Origin: Gentiana macrophylla
Taxonomy: Eukaryota; Streptophyta; Magnoliopsida; Gentianales; Gentianaceae
Length of the DNA: 64,000 bases
NCBI GenBank assembly: GCA_026214975.1
Contig: JAOBSW010000449.1
Coordinates: 240,742-304,741, forward strand
Reading direction: 5' to 3'
Shown: positions 1-9,469 of the stretch, piece after piece
Position numbering within the stretch: the first letter of the stretch is position 1
How the letters are laid out: the number at the start of each line of letters is the position of its first letter
The notes under the pieces: generated by a model
The model's database searches: none
Seen by the model: the letters and a program-made list of their open reading frames with translations, nothing else
What the model was told of the DNA's origin: nothing
Translations under genes and position numbers: made by a program

Positions 1-468
1 AAAAAGTGTTAAAACAATCAAAAGGAGTTTGGGTGGTTTGTATGGTAGAATAAGGTGGTACACTTGTTGATTAGGTTCACTCGCACTTCTTTTCTCCGGG
101 TTCCCAAAATATCCCTTTCGATTAACGAAAATTACCTAGCCTAACGTTATAACCGCTCAAGTCCTCGCCTGATCGTGTCCAAACTTAGTAAACTAGATTA
201 GTGGAGAGACTCGTGATTATGAAACGGTTGGTAGACTTTTGGTTGGGATTCAAGCCCCGACAATCATTTTGAGCATTTGGCTTTAGCTTGGCACCACACA
301 CACTCCATTTTCTTGATAATGTTGCACCGTTGTGTATATGTTCATTTTTCTTACTTTGTGGTTACCTCGAGGTTGTGAGTAGTAGCACCTACATCACAAA
401 GTTGAATCTTGGTTGGTTTTAAAACGCCTATTTTACTCGAGGACGAGCAAAGGCTAAGTGTGGGGTGG
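1..468 (+). mobile_element. 3' internal end of an Athila/Tat-like Ty3/gypsy element
   Basis: Noncoding 3' part of a Ty3/gypsy element that enters from the left of the window. The sequence at 437-468 reads CTCGAGGACGAGCAAAGGCT, then AAGTGTGGGG, the conserved block and polypurine tract that precede the 3' LTR in Athila/Tat-type plant elements (family knowledge). No open reading frame of interest is present. A diverged minus-strand equivalent of this block lies at 58488-58530, so the window has two members of this lineage. Confidence 0.6.
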
Positions 469-799
469 TTGATGGGAGTCAACTTTACGTAACTCCGGTG
501 CACTAATCACCCCCGTTTACCACACTTTTAGCATAATTTTGGGCAAATTAGGCCATTTTCGGGGTGATATCTTGAGCTTTTGGCACGGGAACGAATCCAT
601 TACCTTGATGAATTCATACCCCTTTTTGTTGATATTAACCCCATTCTCGAGCACTTTTACCCTCTGGAGTTGTTTGGATGTTTTTGGTTGTTTATGATAT
701 TGTAGGGTGTTGGTGTCTCGAGGACCCGGAAGATGACAATTCGTGGTGAAAAAGCATAACCGAGGCAAGACGAAGGTCAAAAAGGAGAAAAGTGAAGAC

Positions 800-1115
800 T
801 GGGGAAACAGGGTTCAAACGCCGCGTTTGAACCTCCAAACGCACGTTCACACACCAAAGCGCGCTTTAATCCCTAAACGCGCTGCCCGAAGTTCGTAAAA
901 GATTCAGAGTTGAAGCCCTCTAAACGCACGTTTGGGAACCAGGCCAAACGCGTGCGCTCCAAGACCCTAAACGCGCGTTTGACCCTTCCTAAACGCTGCC
1001 TCAGATGAAGAACGGTCAAGTCTCGCCTGAATTTATGTGTAACGCGACGTTCACCTAAGCTTAAACGCACGTTTGAAGACCCCAAACGTTCCGCTTCTTC
1101 AAACGCGCGTTTGGA
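800..1115 (+). repeat. Cluster of AAACGCGCGTTT-like palindromes in the LTR U3
   Basis: About ten half or full copies of AAACGCGCGTTTG or AAACGCACGTTTG, at about 825, 843, 855, 877, 922, 945, 967, 990, 1062, 1080 and 1100. Several are perfect palindromes. They stop about 30 bases before the TATA box, where enhancer or silencing-target repeats would be expected. Confidence 0.75.
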
Positions 1116-1142
1116 CCGTTTTTACAGCAGATTTTCCCTTCA

Positions 1143-1152
1143 CCTATAAATA
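1143..1152 (+). promoter_or_regulatory. LTR TATA box
   Basis: The sequence CCTATAAATACC at the U3/R boundary, just 3' of the palindrome cluster, is a good plant TATA box. It would start the element's transcript about 30 bases downstream. Confidence 0.6.
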
Positions 1153-2299
1153 CCCCCCCTTAGACATTTTCTTGGATATCAAGCTCTTCTTAGCAAAACT
1201 CTACCCATCTCTTAGCTCGAATTTTGTAATAGCTTAGAATACTTCCTTTTAGTGTAAATCAACAACATCTTAGCTTAATCTTTCCATTTCTTAGCTTAGA
1301 TTTTCATTTCAAACACTAAGAGACCACCTTTTAATTACTTTCTATTTTGTACTTTTTGGATCTCAACTCGAATTTCTGCAATCTTATGGTATATTTCTCT
1401 TCCCTTTTACTTGTTATGGCTCTTATTTACTGTTTTGTGCATGTTTTGATTAGTATAATGAGTAGCTAAATCCTCTTCATAGCCGGGTCATGTGAAATTT
1501 GGTGAAATCACCCTTTGGGTGATGAAATTGGGAGTGGGTAGTGCTTTTTATTGTTATATCTTGCATGTTTCACGTCTTAGAACCTGTTATAACGGATTTG
1601 GGCTAGATTGATCACCTAGGTCAAAATCACACACATCATTCTTGAGAGTTGTTCAGAGAGAGGGGTGTGGGAAAAGGGTTCTAGGATCACATTCAAGTGT
1701 GAGGTTACTCGTTTATACGTTTAAGCGGCTCGAGTGCAAAACGTGACTTGTTAAGAGAGAGTTGTTGGACCTTAACATGGCAAAAGGTGTTAGAAGAGAG
1801 TTGTTCAGCGCTAGCACCGGGTTTAGGAGTTCGCACCGTGAGATCGAATGCGCAGAGTTTATTTGTAATTGCACACTCCCGGTTTTGTCATCCTTGGGGT
1901 TGAGATTAGCCTTATTGATCATGGTTCGGCTATGTCCCTTTATCCATCTTTGAAATCTAGTAGTGTAATCTTTCTACCTCTTTTTAGACTTGTTAGCTTG
2001 TTTTACTTTAATTTTAACATTCATCCAACACTTGACCACTGGACTAAGAATTACGCTCACTTTGGTACTACAAACACTTGTCCTTGGGTTCGACCTCGGA
2101 CTCTGTAGCTATACTAGCATCGACCCGGTCCATTGCGGTTAGAGAGCTTGTTTAGTCACCGTTGTCTTGAGCATCTTATAAATTTGTTTGGTGAAAAACA
2201 CGCTCATCGTAGTGAAAGAAAGAACCGACATTTAATGAGACATGTCGGAGTATGATACATGCAAAGAATGTCCCAAATTGCGTTTTGGGCGTAATGTAT

Positions 2300-2640
2300 G
2301 AAGATCAGAGCCCATGTGATCAATCGGCTACCACAAGCAAAGCTTGGATTCATCTCACCATATCGAAACTCAAAAGAGAAAAACCAATTGTAAGTCATTT
2401 CAAAGTATTTGGTCGTATGCACACGTATTTGTCCCAGATGAGCTACGCAGCAAATTTGACAAGAAAACAATCAGATGCATATTCTTGGGATACGATGAGG
2501 AAAGAAAAGGATGGAAGTGTTGTAACCCAAGAACGAATCAATGTATGGTGTCAAGAAATGTTGTATTGATGAAGCATCTTCTTGGTGGTCATCTCAAGAT
2601 GAGGAGCTTCACGACTCACCTGTTTCTTAAGAGAAAATAA
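2300..2640 (+). pseudogene. Copia integrase C-terminal region (broken)
   Basis: Two overlapping frames together carry the copia integrase tail: a HFKVFG segment, then FVPDELRSKFDKK, CIFLGYDEERKGW and a VSRNVV motif. These match the LRVFG / KLDxKS / CIFxGY / VSRDVxF signature of plant copia integrases. A frameshift near 2410 separates the first segment from the rest. The catalytic core (DDE) lies upstream and is absent. The call is firm as a family assignment. Confidence 0.8.
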
Positions 2641-2884
2641 GAGAAAAGACTCGGAGAAGAGTTATGCACTGAAAGTAAATGATGATGGTCAAGAGAAATC
2701 GGCAAAGAACTCAAGAGATGGAATATAGTAGTATCGAAAGTCCAACACCGGAGATGGAGGAAGTTGATCATCATGAACAACAACTTTGGAGATCATCTCG
2801 ACACAGAAACCAAATCCTAAGTATGATAACATTGCAACTTGATTGATGATATCGCAACTATGGAGCCTTCAAGCTATGAGGAGG

Positions 2885-3620
2885 CGCTCTAAAGGTTGAA
2901 TGGATCGAGGCGATGAAAGAGGAAATTCAAGCTCTTAAGCAAAACTGCACTTGGGGACTTGTTCCTCTTCCGGAAGAGTAAAACCAATATCTTGCAAATG
3001 GGTTTACAAGGTGAAAACACGACAAGACGGATCCATAGAAAGACATAAAGGTCGGCTTGCTCGAGGTTTCTCACAACAATATGGTCTAGACTATGATGAG
3101 ATGTTTAGCCCGGTGGCGAATATAACTACAGTTCGAGTTTTACTGGCACTAGCAGCTAGTAAGTCTTGGAAGCTATGGCAGATGGATGTGAAGAACGCCT
3201 TCCTACATGGCGAGATTGATCGAGACATATACATAGAGCAACCAAAAGGCTTTGAGAGTACGACTTATCCTAAATACGTGTGCAAGTTAAGAAAGGCGTA
3301 ATATGGATTGAAACAGCGCCAAGGGCAGCATGGTAAAAATTGCGAGTTCTTCACTCATAGTGGATTCTCTATGGCTCCGTCCGACTCAAGTTTGTTCATC
3401 AAGCATCAAAATAAAAATTAACAAATCGTGTTGGTATATGTTTATGATCTCATCATCACTTTGGAGATGATGACAAAGAAGTTCAACAAGTCAAGAGGAA
3501 CTTAGCAAATCCGGTTTCAAATGAAAGAACTTGGAGAGCTTAAGCACTTTCTTGGACTTGAAGTCGAGTACACTAAAGATGGGTTGTTCCTCCGCCAATG
3601 TAGTATTTTAAGGATCTCAT
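2885..3620 (+). pseudogene. Copia reverse transcriptase (broken, active site altered)
   Basis: Reverse transcriptase segments appear in several frames: the CKWVYKVKTRQDGSIERHK block, the GLDYDEMFSPVA block, the WQMDVKNAFLHGEI block, a stop at 3299-3301 just before YGLKQ, and then the active-site region at about 3428-3456. The canonical copia YVDD reads YVYD here, a GAT to TAT change at the first catalytic aspartate. The relic could not copy RNA even if the frameshifts were healed. Confidence 0.85.
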
Positions 3621-3632
3621 TAAAGAAGCGGA

Positions 3633-4408
3633 ATGATAGATCGCAAGCCTTCTCCAACACCAATTGAAGTCAATGCCAAGTTGAGTTCAAAAGAAGGCAA
3701 AGAGTTGGATGATCCTACAAGTTATCGACGACTAGTAGGAAGCCTGATATACTTGACGTTAAAAAGACCATACATTTCCTTTGCAGTTGGAGTCGCAAGC
3801 AGATTTATGCAAAGTCCAAGAAAGCCACATTGGCAGTTAGTTCAGAAAATTATAAGGTACATCAAAGGAACTTATGACTACGGTATTTTCTACCGTAAAG
3901 AGTGCCATGTAGACTCATTGAATCTCGTGGACGCGATTATGCTTGGGATCATGACACTCTCCGATCAACTACCGTTACGTGTTCAAACCTTGGTTCGGAG
4001 TAATATCTTGGTGTAGCAAAAGACAACCCATCAGATCTCTATCAACTACCGAGGCAAAGTACCGGGCAGCCAATTGTGTAGCGACTCAAGAAGTCACTTG
4101 GCTTGTGCGATTATTGATGATTTTACATCGGCTTGATTGACTACCCGGTGGATTTACATTGCGATAATATATCATCACTACAACTAGCAGAGAATCCAGT
4201 ATTTCATGCAAGGACCAAGCACATTAAAGTGCACTACCACTTTATTCGAGAGAAGGTTCTTCAAGATGAGATACATATGATTCATGTGAAGACTGAAGAT
4301 CAACTAGCAGATGTCTTCACCAAAGGTTTAAGCGGAAACAATATCACGGAATTCAGAAGTGCGCTTGGGATGCTTTCTAAATCATCACTCAAAGAAAATA
4401 GTCGGTGA
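3633..4408 (+). pseudogene. Copia RT thumb and RNase H (broken)
   Basis: The first segment (3633-3910) carries the conserved SYRRLVGSLIYLTLKRPYIS and FMQSPRKPHW blocks. RNase H follows in other frames: a 'STTEAKYRAA' type segment at about 4040 and TKHIKVHYHFIREKV with DVFTKGL at 4220-4330. This is the standard end of copia pol, stopping just before the polypurine tract. At least two frameshifts lie between 3905 and 4133. Confidence 0.8.
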
Positions 4409-4415
4409 GGGGGAG

Positions 4416-4783
4416 TGTTAAGAGTCATCAACACTATTTTCTATAAAACTCTAGATAAGTCTACAAAGTAAATGAACCTACTTTTTCTAGAGTATTCTAC
4501 CGACACTAGGACACCAATTGGCAGCAACTAGAAATTTCTAGTAACATTTCTTCTTGGTAGTTCCATGCCTATAAATAGGCATTGTGCTTAGACATAACAC
4601 ACAAGTCACTTAAAAGAGTCTTGTATCCCATTCTCTCCTTTGCAATATAAAAAGTCTTCTATTTAAATTAGTTTGTGTCTCATTCTCCAATATTTAATAT
4701 TTGTCATTCAATCAAAGTTGTATCTTGCTTATCGATTAAACCACAACACAATTCACTAACCAAAGAAGACTAAAATACCAACA
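4416..4783 (+). mobile_element. 3' LTR of the truncated copia element
   Basis: Starts TGTTAAGAGTCATCAACAC after the purine tract and ends ATACCAACA, giving TGTT...AACA ends. A TATA box (CCTATAAATAGGC) lies at about 4568. The length is about 368 bp. No matching 5' LTR exists in the window. Confidence 0.75.
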
Positions 4784-4798
4784 TCTCCACTACTCAAC

Positions 4799-5087
4799 CA
4801 AAATCTAAAAGAAGTAACTATCAACTTAAGGACGCAACCTCGAAAAGAAATAAAAGGTGACCTGCATGAAATATAGTGCCGAATGGAAATGAAAGATCCA
4901 AAAGACACGCTCTCTAAGGTGTCTGTAATAAAATTTGTCCTTTACGGGCTCCGATGTCTCCTCTAGCCCTTCGGTCTCATCCTCTTAATTTTTAAGTACG
5001 GTATGAGCTATAGAGCACAGAAAAAACAATATAATTCGAAATGGAATTATGGAAATATCTTGAAATTACAATCATAGTTCTATCTTG
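4799..5087. repeat. Dispersed repeat, copy 1 (partner at 50445-50745)
   Basis: About 290 bases align almost without gaps to 50445-50745 in the same orientation, from TATCAACT(T/G)AAGGACGCAACC to TCATAGTTCTATCTTGAT. Differences are scattered substitutions and short indels. The family is unknown. Copy 1 runs on into the gag-like sequence at 5115; copy 2 is interrupted by a terminal inverted repeat at 50753. Confidence 0.8.
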
Positions 5088-5114
5088 ATGCATTATTTCT
5101 TCAAAATAAGTGTA

Positions 5115-5335
5115 TTATAGTAAGTATAGCAATGGAGGATTTACCAGAGATTTGTTGGCCTTAAGCTTTCTCACCTCTTCAGAAAGCTTAGCTATATTCA
5201 GAGCAACCTCATCACAAGGCTTCGCCGTTTCTTCCTTGATTTGTTTCAGAGTTCCAATGAACCCTCTTAGCCCTTCAATGCTCCAGTTTTGCTGCTTTAG
5301 CTGCTTGTCTACAGTCGACCGAATTCCTTCAGCCA
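5115..5335 (-). pseudogene. Possible retrotransposon gag N-terminus
   Basis: An open frame on the minus strand starts MAEGIRSTVDKQLKQQ and runs about 73 residues to a stop. It is lysine- and glutamate-rich and probably helical. Just upstream on the same strand the sequence reads TTGGTATCAAAGC, close to the TGGTATCAGAGC primer-binding site used by plant LTR elements that prime from initiator tRNA-Met. Gag proteins of Ty3/gypsy elements often begin MAEGTR. The fragment stops after about 70 codons with no capsid or zinc-knuckle motif, so it is at most a relic. It could instead be an unrelated chance frame. Confidence 0.35.
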
Positions 5336-5519
5336 TGGTGCTCATAGGTAGGAGGAAGGCTTGCTTTGATACCAAAAAAAAAAATATGCAGGAAGTAGAA
5401 GAAATAGATAGAAGGAATTATCCAACAGTGACACACATCCCTGAATTCAAGGATCACACAAGACATCGGCAAAGAAAAAAAAAAAAAATTAAGCAAGGGA
5501 TAACTATAAGCGATGATGT

Positions 5520-5783
5520 GGACCTAGTTTTTTTTTTTTTAGTGGGGGCCAAATTAAAAAAAAAATGTTAGAAAACATGCAGCAGCCGGGTTTTGAACAA
5601 GTGACCTTATGTATAGTTATAATACTTCTAACCTGTCGATCTAAATAAGCAATAACACTAAAATTTGTCTGAAATAATATACATACAGGATCTTTAATAT
5701 TATTAGAGGGGTATATTAGTAACTTCGCATGAAAAGTTGAGTGGGGGCCGTGCACCCCCCTCAATACACTGGGTCCGTCCCTG
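5520..5783. mobile_element. Small DNA-transposon remnant with TIR CTGGGTCCGTCCCTG
   Basis: Noncoding stretch bounded on the right by CTGGGTCCGTCCCTG (5769-5783). This is the exact reverse complement of CAGGGACGGACCCAG at 50753-50767. The left end is degenerate (GTGGACCTAG at about 5518). Two AGTGGGGGCC blocks sit near the two ends. The terminal motif resembles hAT-type termini seen across dicots. Confidence 0.5.
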
Positions 5784-5889
5784 ACTATAAGGATCACAAC
5801 TTTATAAGCAAATATATCTATAATCATAAAATCAAGATGGAAATTAATGAAAATTCTGAGGAATATACATGTGCTTCCGGAAAAATTTA

Positions 5890-6410
5890 TATCTCTGCAA
5901 ATGTGCCACCTTTTTGGGAGAAATGGCAACCGCCGGATGCCGGTCTCTTCTTAGATTTAATGTGGATGCAGCCTTGGTGATGGTATAGCGGCAGTGGGAG
6001 GACTCTTGAGATATTGAGATGGCGTCATAAGGAGCTTCTCAGGGAAGTTGAAAGGAAGGTCTGACGTTAGTGTGGGCGAAGTTTTGGCCATTTACCACGC
6101 TTATCCATCAGTTGGGGCTTTTTTCGACTTATTTTTTAGGGGTATTCCCTCATCACCTATCATTGTCGTTTATCTCATCACGAAGATCACTCACTAGCGG
6201 GATGTATAATAAATGATTGCCACAAATTGCTGTCTGCCTTTTATTTTTGTCTCCTTCTCTTTTGTTAAAAAAAACAAGAAAATATTCCTACTCATTTGTT
6301 AGCACGAGAAGGTCTTAGGTTAGTAGGACATGACACGTGGAATGAGGCGTTTCCCCGCCCTCTCATGTACTCGTGGCTAGTTCTGTTGTCGTGAGAAGAG
6401 TTCTCATTTG
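5890..6410 (+). pseudogene. LINE RNase H domain relic
   Basis: Conceptual translation gives KWQPPDAGLF, then FNVDAALGDGIAAVGGLLR, SFSGKLKGRSDVSVGEVLA and, after a gap, HLLAREGLRLVGHDTWNEA. This is the order of the RNase H-like domain that ends plant L1-type LINE ORF2 proteins (K-W-x-P-P ... N-V-D-A ... GE/AL ... AHxLA). The frame is shifted at least twice. The 6130-6290 stretch between the two parts is degraded. No poly-A tail is visible before the solo LTR that begins at 6428. Confidence 0.7.
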
Positions 6411-6427
6411 GTTTTGTTCTTCGTATC

Positions 6428-7068
6428 TGTTAGGAAATGTGACTTGACCTCTTATTTAGAGCTGAGTACTAAACTGAGTTTAGTACTAAGCTGAGAAAAG
6501 TCAGCTGAGTAATGTCAGCTGAGCAAAAGTGAGCTTTGAGAAGTCGACTTTGGGCGAAGTCGACTTTGGGCGAAGTCGGTTTTGCGGAAGATCGACTTAC
6601 CGTAAGTCGACTTTGGGAAAGTCAGCTTTAGCAGAAGTCAGCATTGGAAAGTCAGTTTTGGGCAAATCTCAGTTTGAGTGAATGTCAGCATGGTTACATT
6701 CTGGTGGATAACAGCTGGAGCTGGGGTCCACATCTGGGGTATTTTAGTCATTATGCTAGTAAGTCTTTACGGCGGCTACATCAAGTTTTTGTGGCTATAA
6801 ATTCACGTCTGTTGTAACCTAGAACATTTGCAGCAGCTGTAGAAACAACAGTAGAAGCATAGCAATTACCTTAGGCAATTGCAAAGTCTGTAAAATCTCC
6901 AGTGATAATATATTCTCCTCTTTCTGCTCGTGGAGTAGTCGGCATTCGCCAGAAACCACGTTAAATCTTGTGTTATTGTTCTTGTGTTTGATTTATGCTT
7001 TCTCGCTTGCATCTTGATTATTGCAATCTGTTATCCGTTTTGATCCCCGAGGGTCCTAAATTCTAACA
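6428..7068 (+). mobile_element. Solo LTR (copia-like)
   Basis: A 641-bp segment starting TGTTAGGAAATG and ending AAATTCTAACA, so perfect TGTTAG/CTAACA ends. U3 holds repeated AAGTCGACTTTGGG / AAGTCAGC motifs (6480-6690) and a TATA box in GTGGCTATAAATTC at about 6791. No internal domain follows. The flanking bases do not form a 5-bp duplication (GTATC and TTATT), so it is old or rearranged. It ends 119 bp upstream of the ATG of the cysteine-rich gene. Confidence 0.8.
6535..6665 (+). repeat. Short tandem repeats in the solo LTR U3
   Basis: AAGTCGACTTTGGGCG occurs twice in direct tandem, followed by diverged copies (AAGTCGGTTTTGCGG, AAGTCGACTTTGGGAAAG, AAGTCAGCTTTAGCAG). Each is about 16-20 bases and contains the GTCGAC palindrome. 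Confidence 0.7.
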
Positions 7069-7119
7069 TTATTGATTACACTTGTTTCTTACTGTAAGAA
7101 GAATTTTCGGACGGCTTCA

Positions 7120-7130
7120 CAACACTATAA
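7120..7130 (+). promoter_or_regulatory. Possible TATA box of the cysteine-rich gene
   Basis: CACTATAAATTAAC lies about 60 bases upstream of the ATG at 7187 and only about 55 bases downstream of the solo LTR end. Upstream promoter elements, if any, must lie inside the LTR. Confidence 0.4.
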
Positions 7131-7186
7131 ATTAACTATCTTTCAGGTTCAAAAGAAGTACAGATTGTGTTCTACAGGCATTGGAA

Positions 7187-7801
7187 ATGGCTATACAAAC
7201 TTATCGTATTTTCGTCTGCTTCTTCATTATCGGTTGGTCTCTCTCTTTTTGTTACAATACTATTGTATCCTTTTACGTACAGTGCTAATTCATTGCATGG
7301 TAAGAATCATTTTTTACATACATATATATATATATACATCACTACTTGGGATTAAAGACTCGATCACAAGCCACCGCATTTTCCGGGAAGAAAAGATATG
7401 ATCGAAAGTCAATCTCTCGGAATCTAGTACGAAAGTCCGGAAGCCTTAAATGTAATTTCATTGTTTTATGCAACCAGAACGACATAAGCTGCCCCAGCAC
7501 AGGTTTTTGCTACCACGATGAAGTTCCGGGTGCTTTAATGGAGTACATCTGTATGCCAAATGATCACCGGTCTTCCCTCGTAGATGATGATCCAGTGGTG
7601 GATGAAGATGAGGCGGCAGTCCCTCCTACATCTTGTGAGGATTATGACTGCGACGATGTAGAGGAATTTTGTCCTGACGACCTCGACTGTTATTGCCACT
7701 TTGATGACGAGTACCTAGAATCATATTGCATGCCAAATTTAAATGTTTATGAAACTTTTACATCATTGATAGTTATGAAACTTATATTAATTGAGATTTA
7801 A
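7187..7801 (+). CDS. Secreted cysteine-rich protein with a duplicated module
   Basis: I do not recognise the family. Exon 1 from ATG 7187 encodes MAIQTYRIFVCFFIIGWSLS, a good signal peptide. Exon 2, from about 7358 (after ATTAAAG) to the stop at 7799-7801, holds eleven cysteines. Two tandem modules of about 35 residues each follow C-x4-5-C-x6-C-P-x3-4-C-Y and end in CMPN (at about 7450-7560 and 7634-7737). They are separated by a very acidic linker (VDDDPVVDEDEA). Donors at 7265 (GTATCC) or 7277 (GTACAG) would join in frame to the acceptor at 7357; the better-looking GTAAGA donor at about 7300 lies after an in-frame stop, so the splicing is uncertain. The signal-peptide exon followed by a cysteine-rich exon is the layout of plant secreted peptide genes. 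The second module is strongly acidic. It may be a pseudogene if neither weak donor is used. Confidence 0.5.
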
Positions 7802-8700
7802 CGATGTAAAATTACATGTTGTCATGCCAATATCATTTCTCTTTTTAATTAATAAAAAAAGATTGTTCTATTTGTACGGATTAAATTTTAGTGGATCAAA
7901 ATAGCTTCGCAACTATTTCAAATTTGAATTTCATTTCTTGTGTACTTGTCATGTTTCACAATCCTATGTGATATTTGGCATTTGATCCACACTCTACTTT
8001 TTTTCTTCACGTTATTAAGGATAAACTCATATATTATTGGACTAAAATACCTTTAATTAAATGAATTATGCATCCTTTTATTTGTTCTAATTGTTTTCTA
8101 ATATTTTTCTTTCTTATACTTCACTAAAATTATTGAAACAGCTAATAGAAGATATTGTGATTGTGGAAAATATTTAGTCATTTCTCCATAGAATTTATGA
8201 TATTCATCATATTTATTAATTTGTGTGAAAACCCCAACAGTGACATATATATTTCGACGCAGGGAGTTTTATATATATCTTAGATTTTTGTCAGAATGAC
8301 AAAATTATCAAAAATCGTGATAGAAGAAGCGTAATTTAATAAGGACAAAAGAATAATTATGAAGAATAAATATGAAGTAATAAATGTGGAATAGAGTAAA
8401 TATGAAGTAAATAATTGTAAACTTGAAAAGAACATTAACATGTGAAGTAATAATTTTAAAATAACAATTGTGATTTTGTCCTTTATAATCGTGAAAATAT
8501 TCTTTAGTCCTTCCCACTCCATTTATTAATTTTTTTTTCGTCTTGTAGCCTTCCCCTATATATCTAACAAGATACAATATAGTGTGTTGTTACAAGATAG
8601 AAAGAACAAAGAGGAATACATAAATGCAGCAGAAAACATAACCATGTAATAGGCAGACATATTTCACACCTAATTTCACATACCACAACACTATACTTAC
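7802..8700. other. AT-rich spacer
   Basis: An AATTAATAAAAAAAG stretch at about 7846 may serve as a polyadenylation signal for the cysteine-rich gene. A short direct repeat (AAATATGAAGTAA) occurs twice at about 8367 and 8398. I see no coding sequence. Confidence 0.5.
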
Positions 8701-8703
8701 AAT

Positions 8704-8803
8704 AAGGGGCGGCTCCAAGAAATTTCCTATGATGCTCCATGATTTTCCAGGATTTTTTAAGGGGGTTGACTGCCCCGCCCCTCTATAGGGTAGAGCCGCC
8801 CCT
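8704..8803. mobile_element. 100-bp MITE-like element
   Basis: Perfect 11-bp inverted termini, AGGGGCGGCTC at the left and GAGCCGCCCCT at the right, enclose a noncoding core. The GGGGCGG terminus is typical of hAT-type miniature elements. No clear 8-bp duplication is seen. Confidence 0.65.
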
Positions 8804-9020
8804 GCTTAACATCCTTTAAAATGGTACAAAATGGTTCTTAGTACAAAAACAACAAAAAAAAAAATGGTATAAATTGTCCTAAAATATCAATCCCCGTTTT
8901 TAGAGGATCCGAGTGAAAAAAAGAGTAAACCACCTTTATTCATCAACATAGTAAAAATAATCCAAAATGATAACAATGAATTTTGCAAGAAAAATTTATA
9001 AGACAAGTACTATGCCAATG
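8804..9020. other. 3' flank of the receptor kinase gene
   Basis: AT-rich, noncoding sequence between the MITE and the stop codon of the kinase. On the minus strand it would contain the 3' UTR. No clear terminator can be named. Confidence 0.4.
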
Positions 9021-9400
9021 CTATCTCGCCTCCATTGTTGTGATAGTCAAACCATTTATGGAAACTGGAACGATTTCATCCAATAAATAATCGGTTGACC
9101 TTGTTCCGGGTGAACCAACATCCACTACCCGTCTGCCTGTAAAGAATGCCGGTTTCTTTGGATTAGGTAAATCTGCAATTTCATTATTAAGCATCGAAAT
9201 AACTTCGGACATAGTTGGCCTATCATCTGCATCGTCTTGCACGCATAAAAGACCGACATGGATTGTTCTGAGTAATTGTTTTACATCAAAAGATTCACCA
9301 AGGGTTTCGTCCTTCAACTCTAATGCTCCTTGTCTTTTCCATAGCTCCCATGCCTAAACATTATAAACAATAACACTAAAGATTTCCTTCCAATAGCTAT

Positions 9401-9469
<69 letters not shown>

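Larger units (their letters stand above)
469..2180 (+). mobile_element. 3' LTR of the Athila/Tat-like element
   Basis: The LTR starts TGATGGGAG directly after the polypurine tract. It contains a U3 full of palindromic CGCG motifs (800-1115), a TATA box at about 1145, then an R/U5 region ending with the wording 'CTTGGGTTCGACCTCGGAC' and GAGCATC near 2168-2175 that typically closes this LTR class. No primer-binding site follows; a truncated copia element begins within about 60 bases. The right edge is therefore uncertain by tens of bases. Confidence 0.55.
2230..4783 (+). mobile_element. 5'-truncated Ty1/copia retrotransposon
   Basis: This fragment begins inside the integrase and continues through reverse transcriptase and RNase H to a polypurine tract (GAGGGGGAG, 4407-4415) and a complete 3' LTR. 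The gag, protease, integrase core and 5' LTR are missing. The reading frame is broken many times, so the copy is dead. Its 5' edge abuts the Athila-like LTR. Confidence 0.85.

Noticed and set aside
1762..2108. Open frames in the Athila-like LTR R/U5
   Set aside because: No domain; lies in LTR noncoding sequence.
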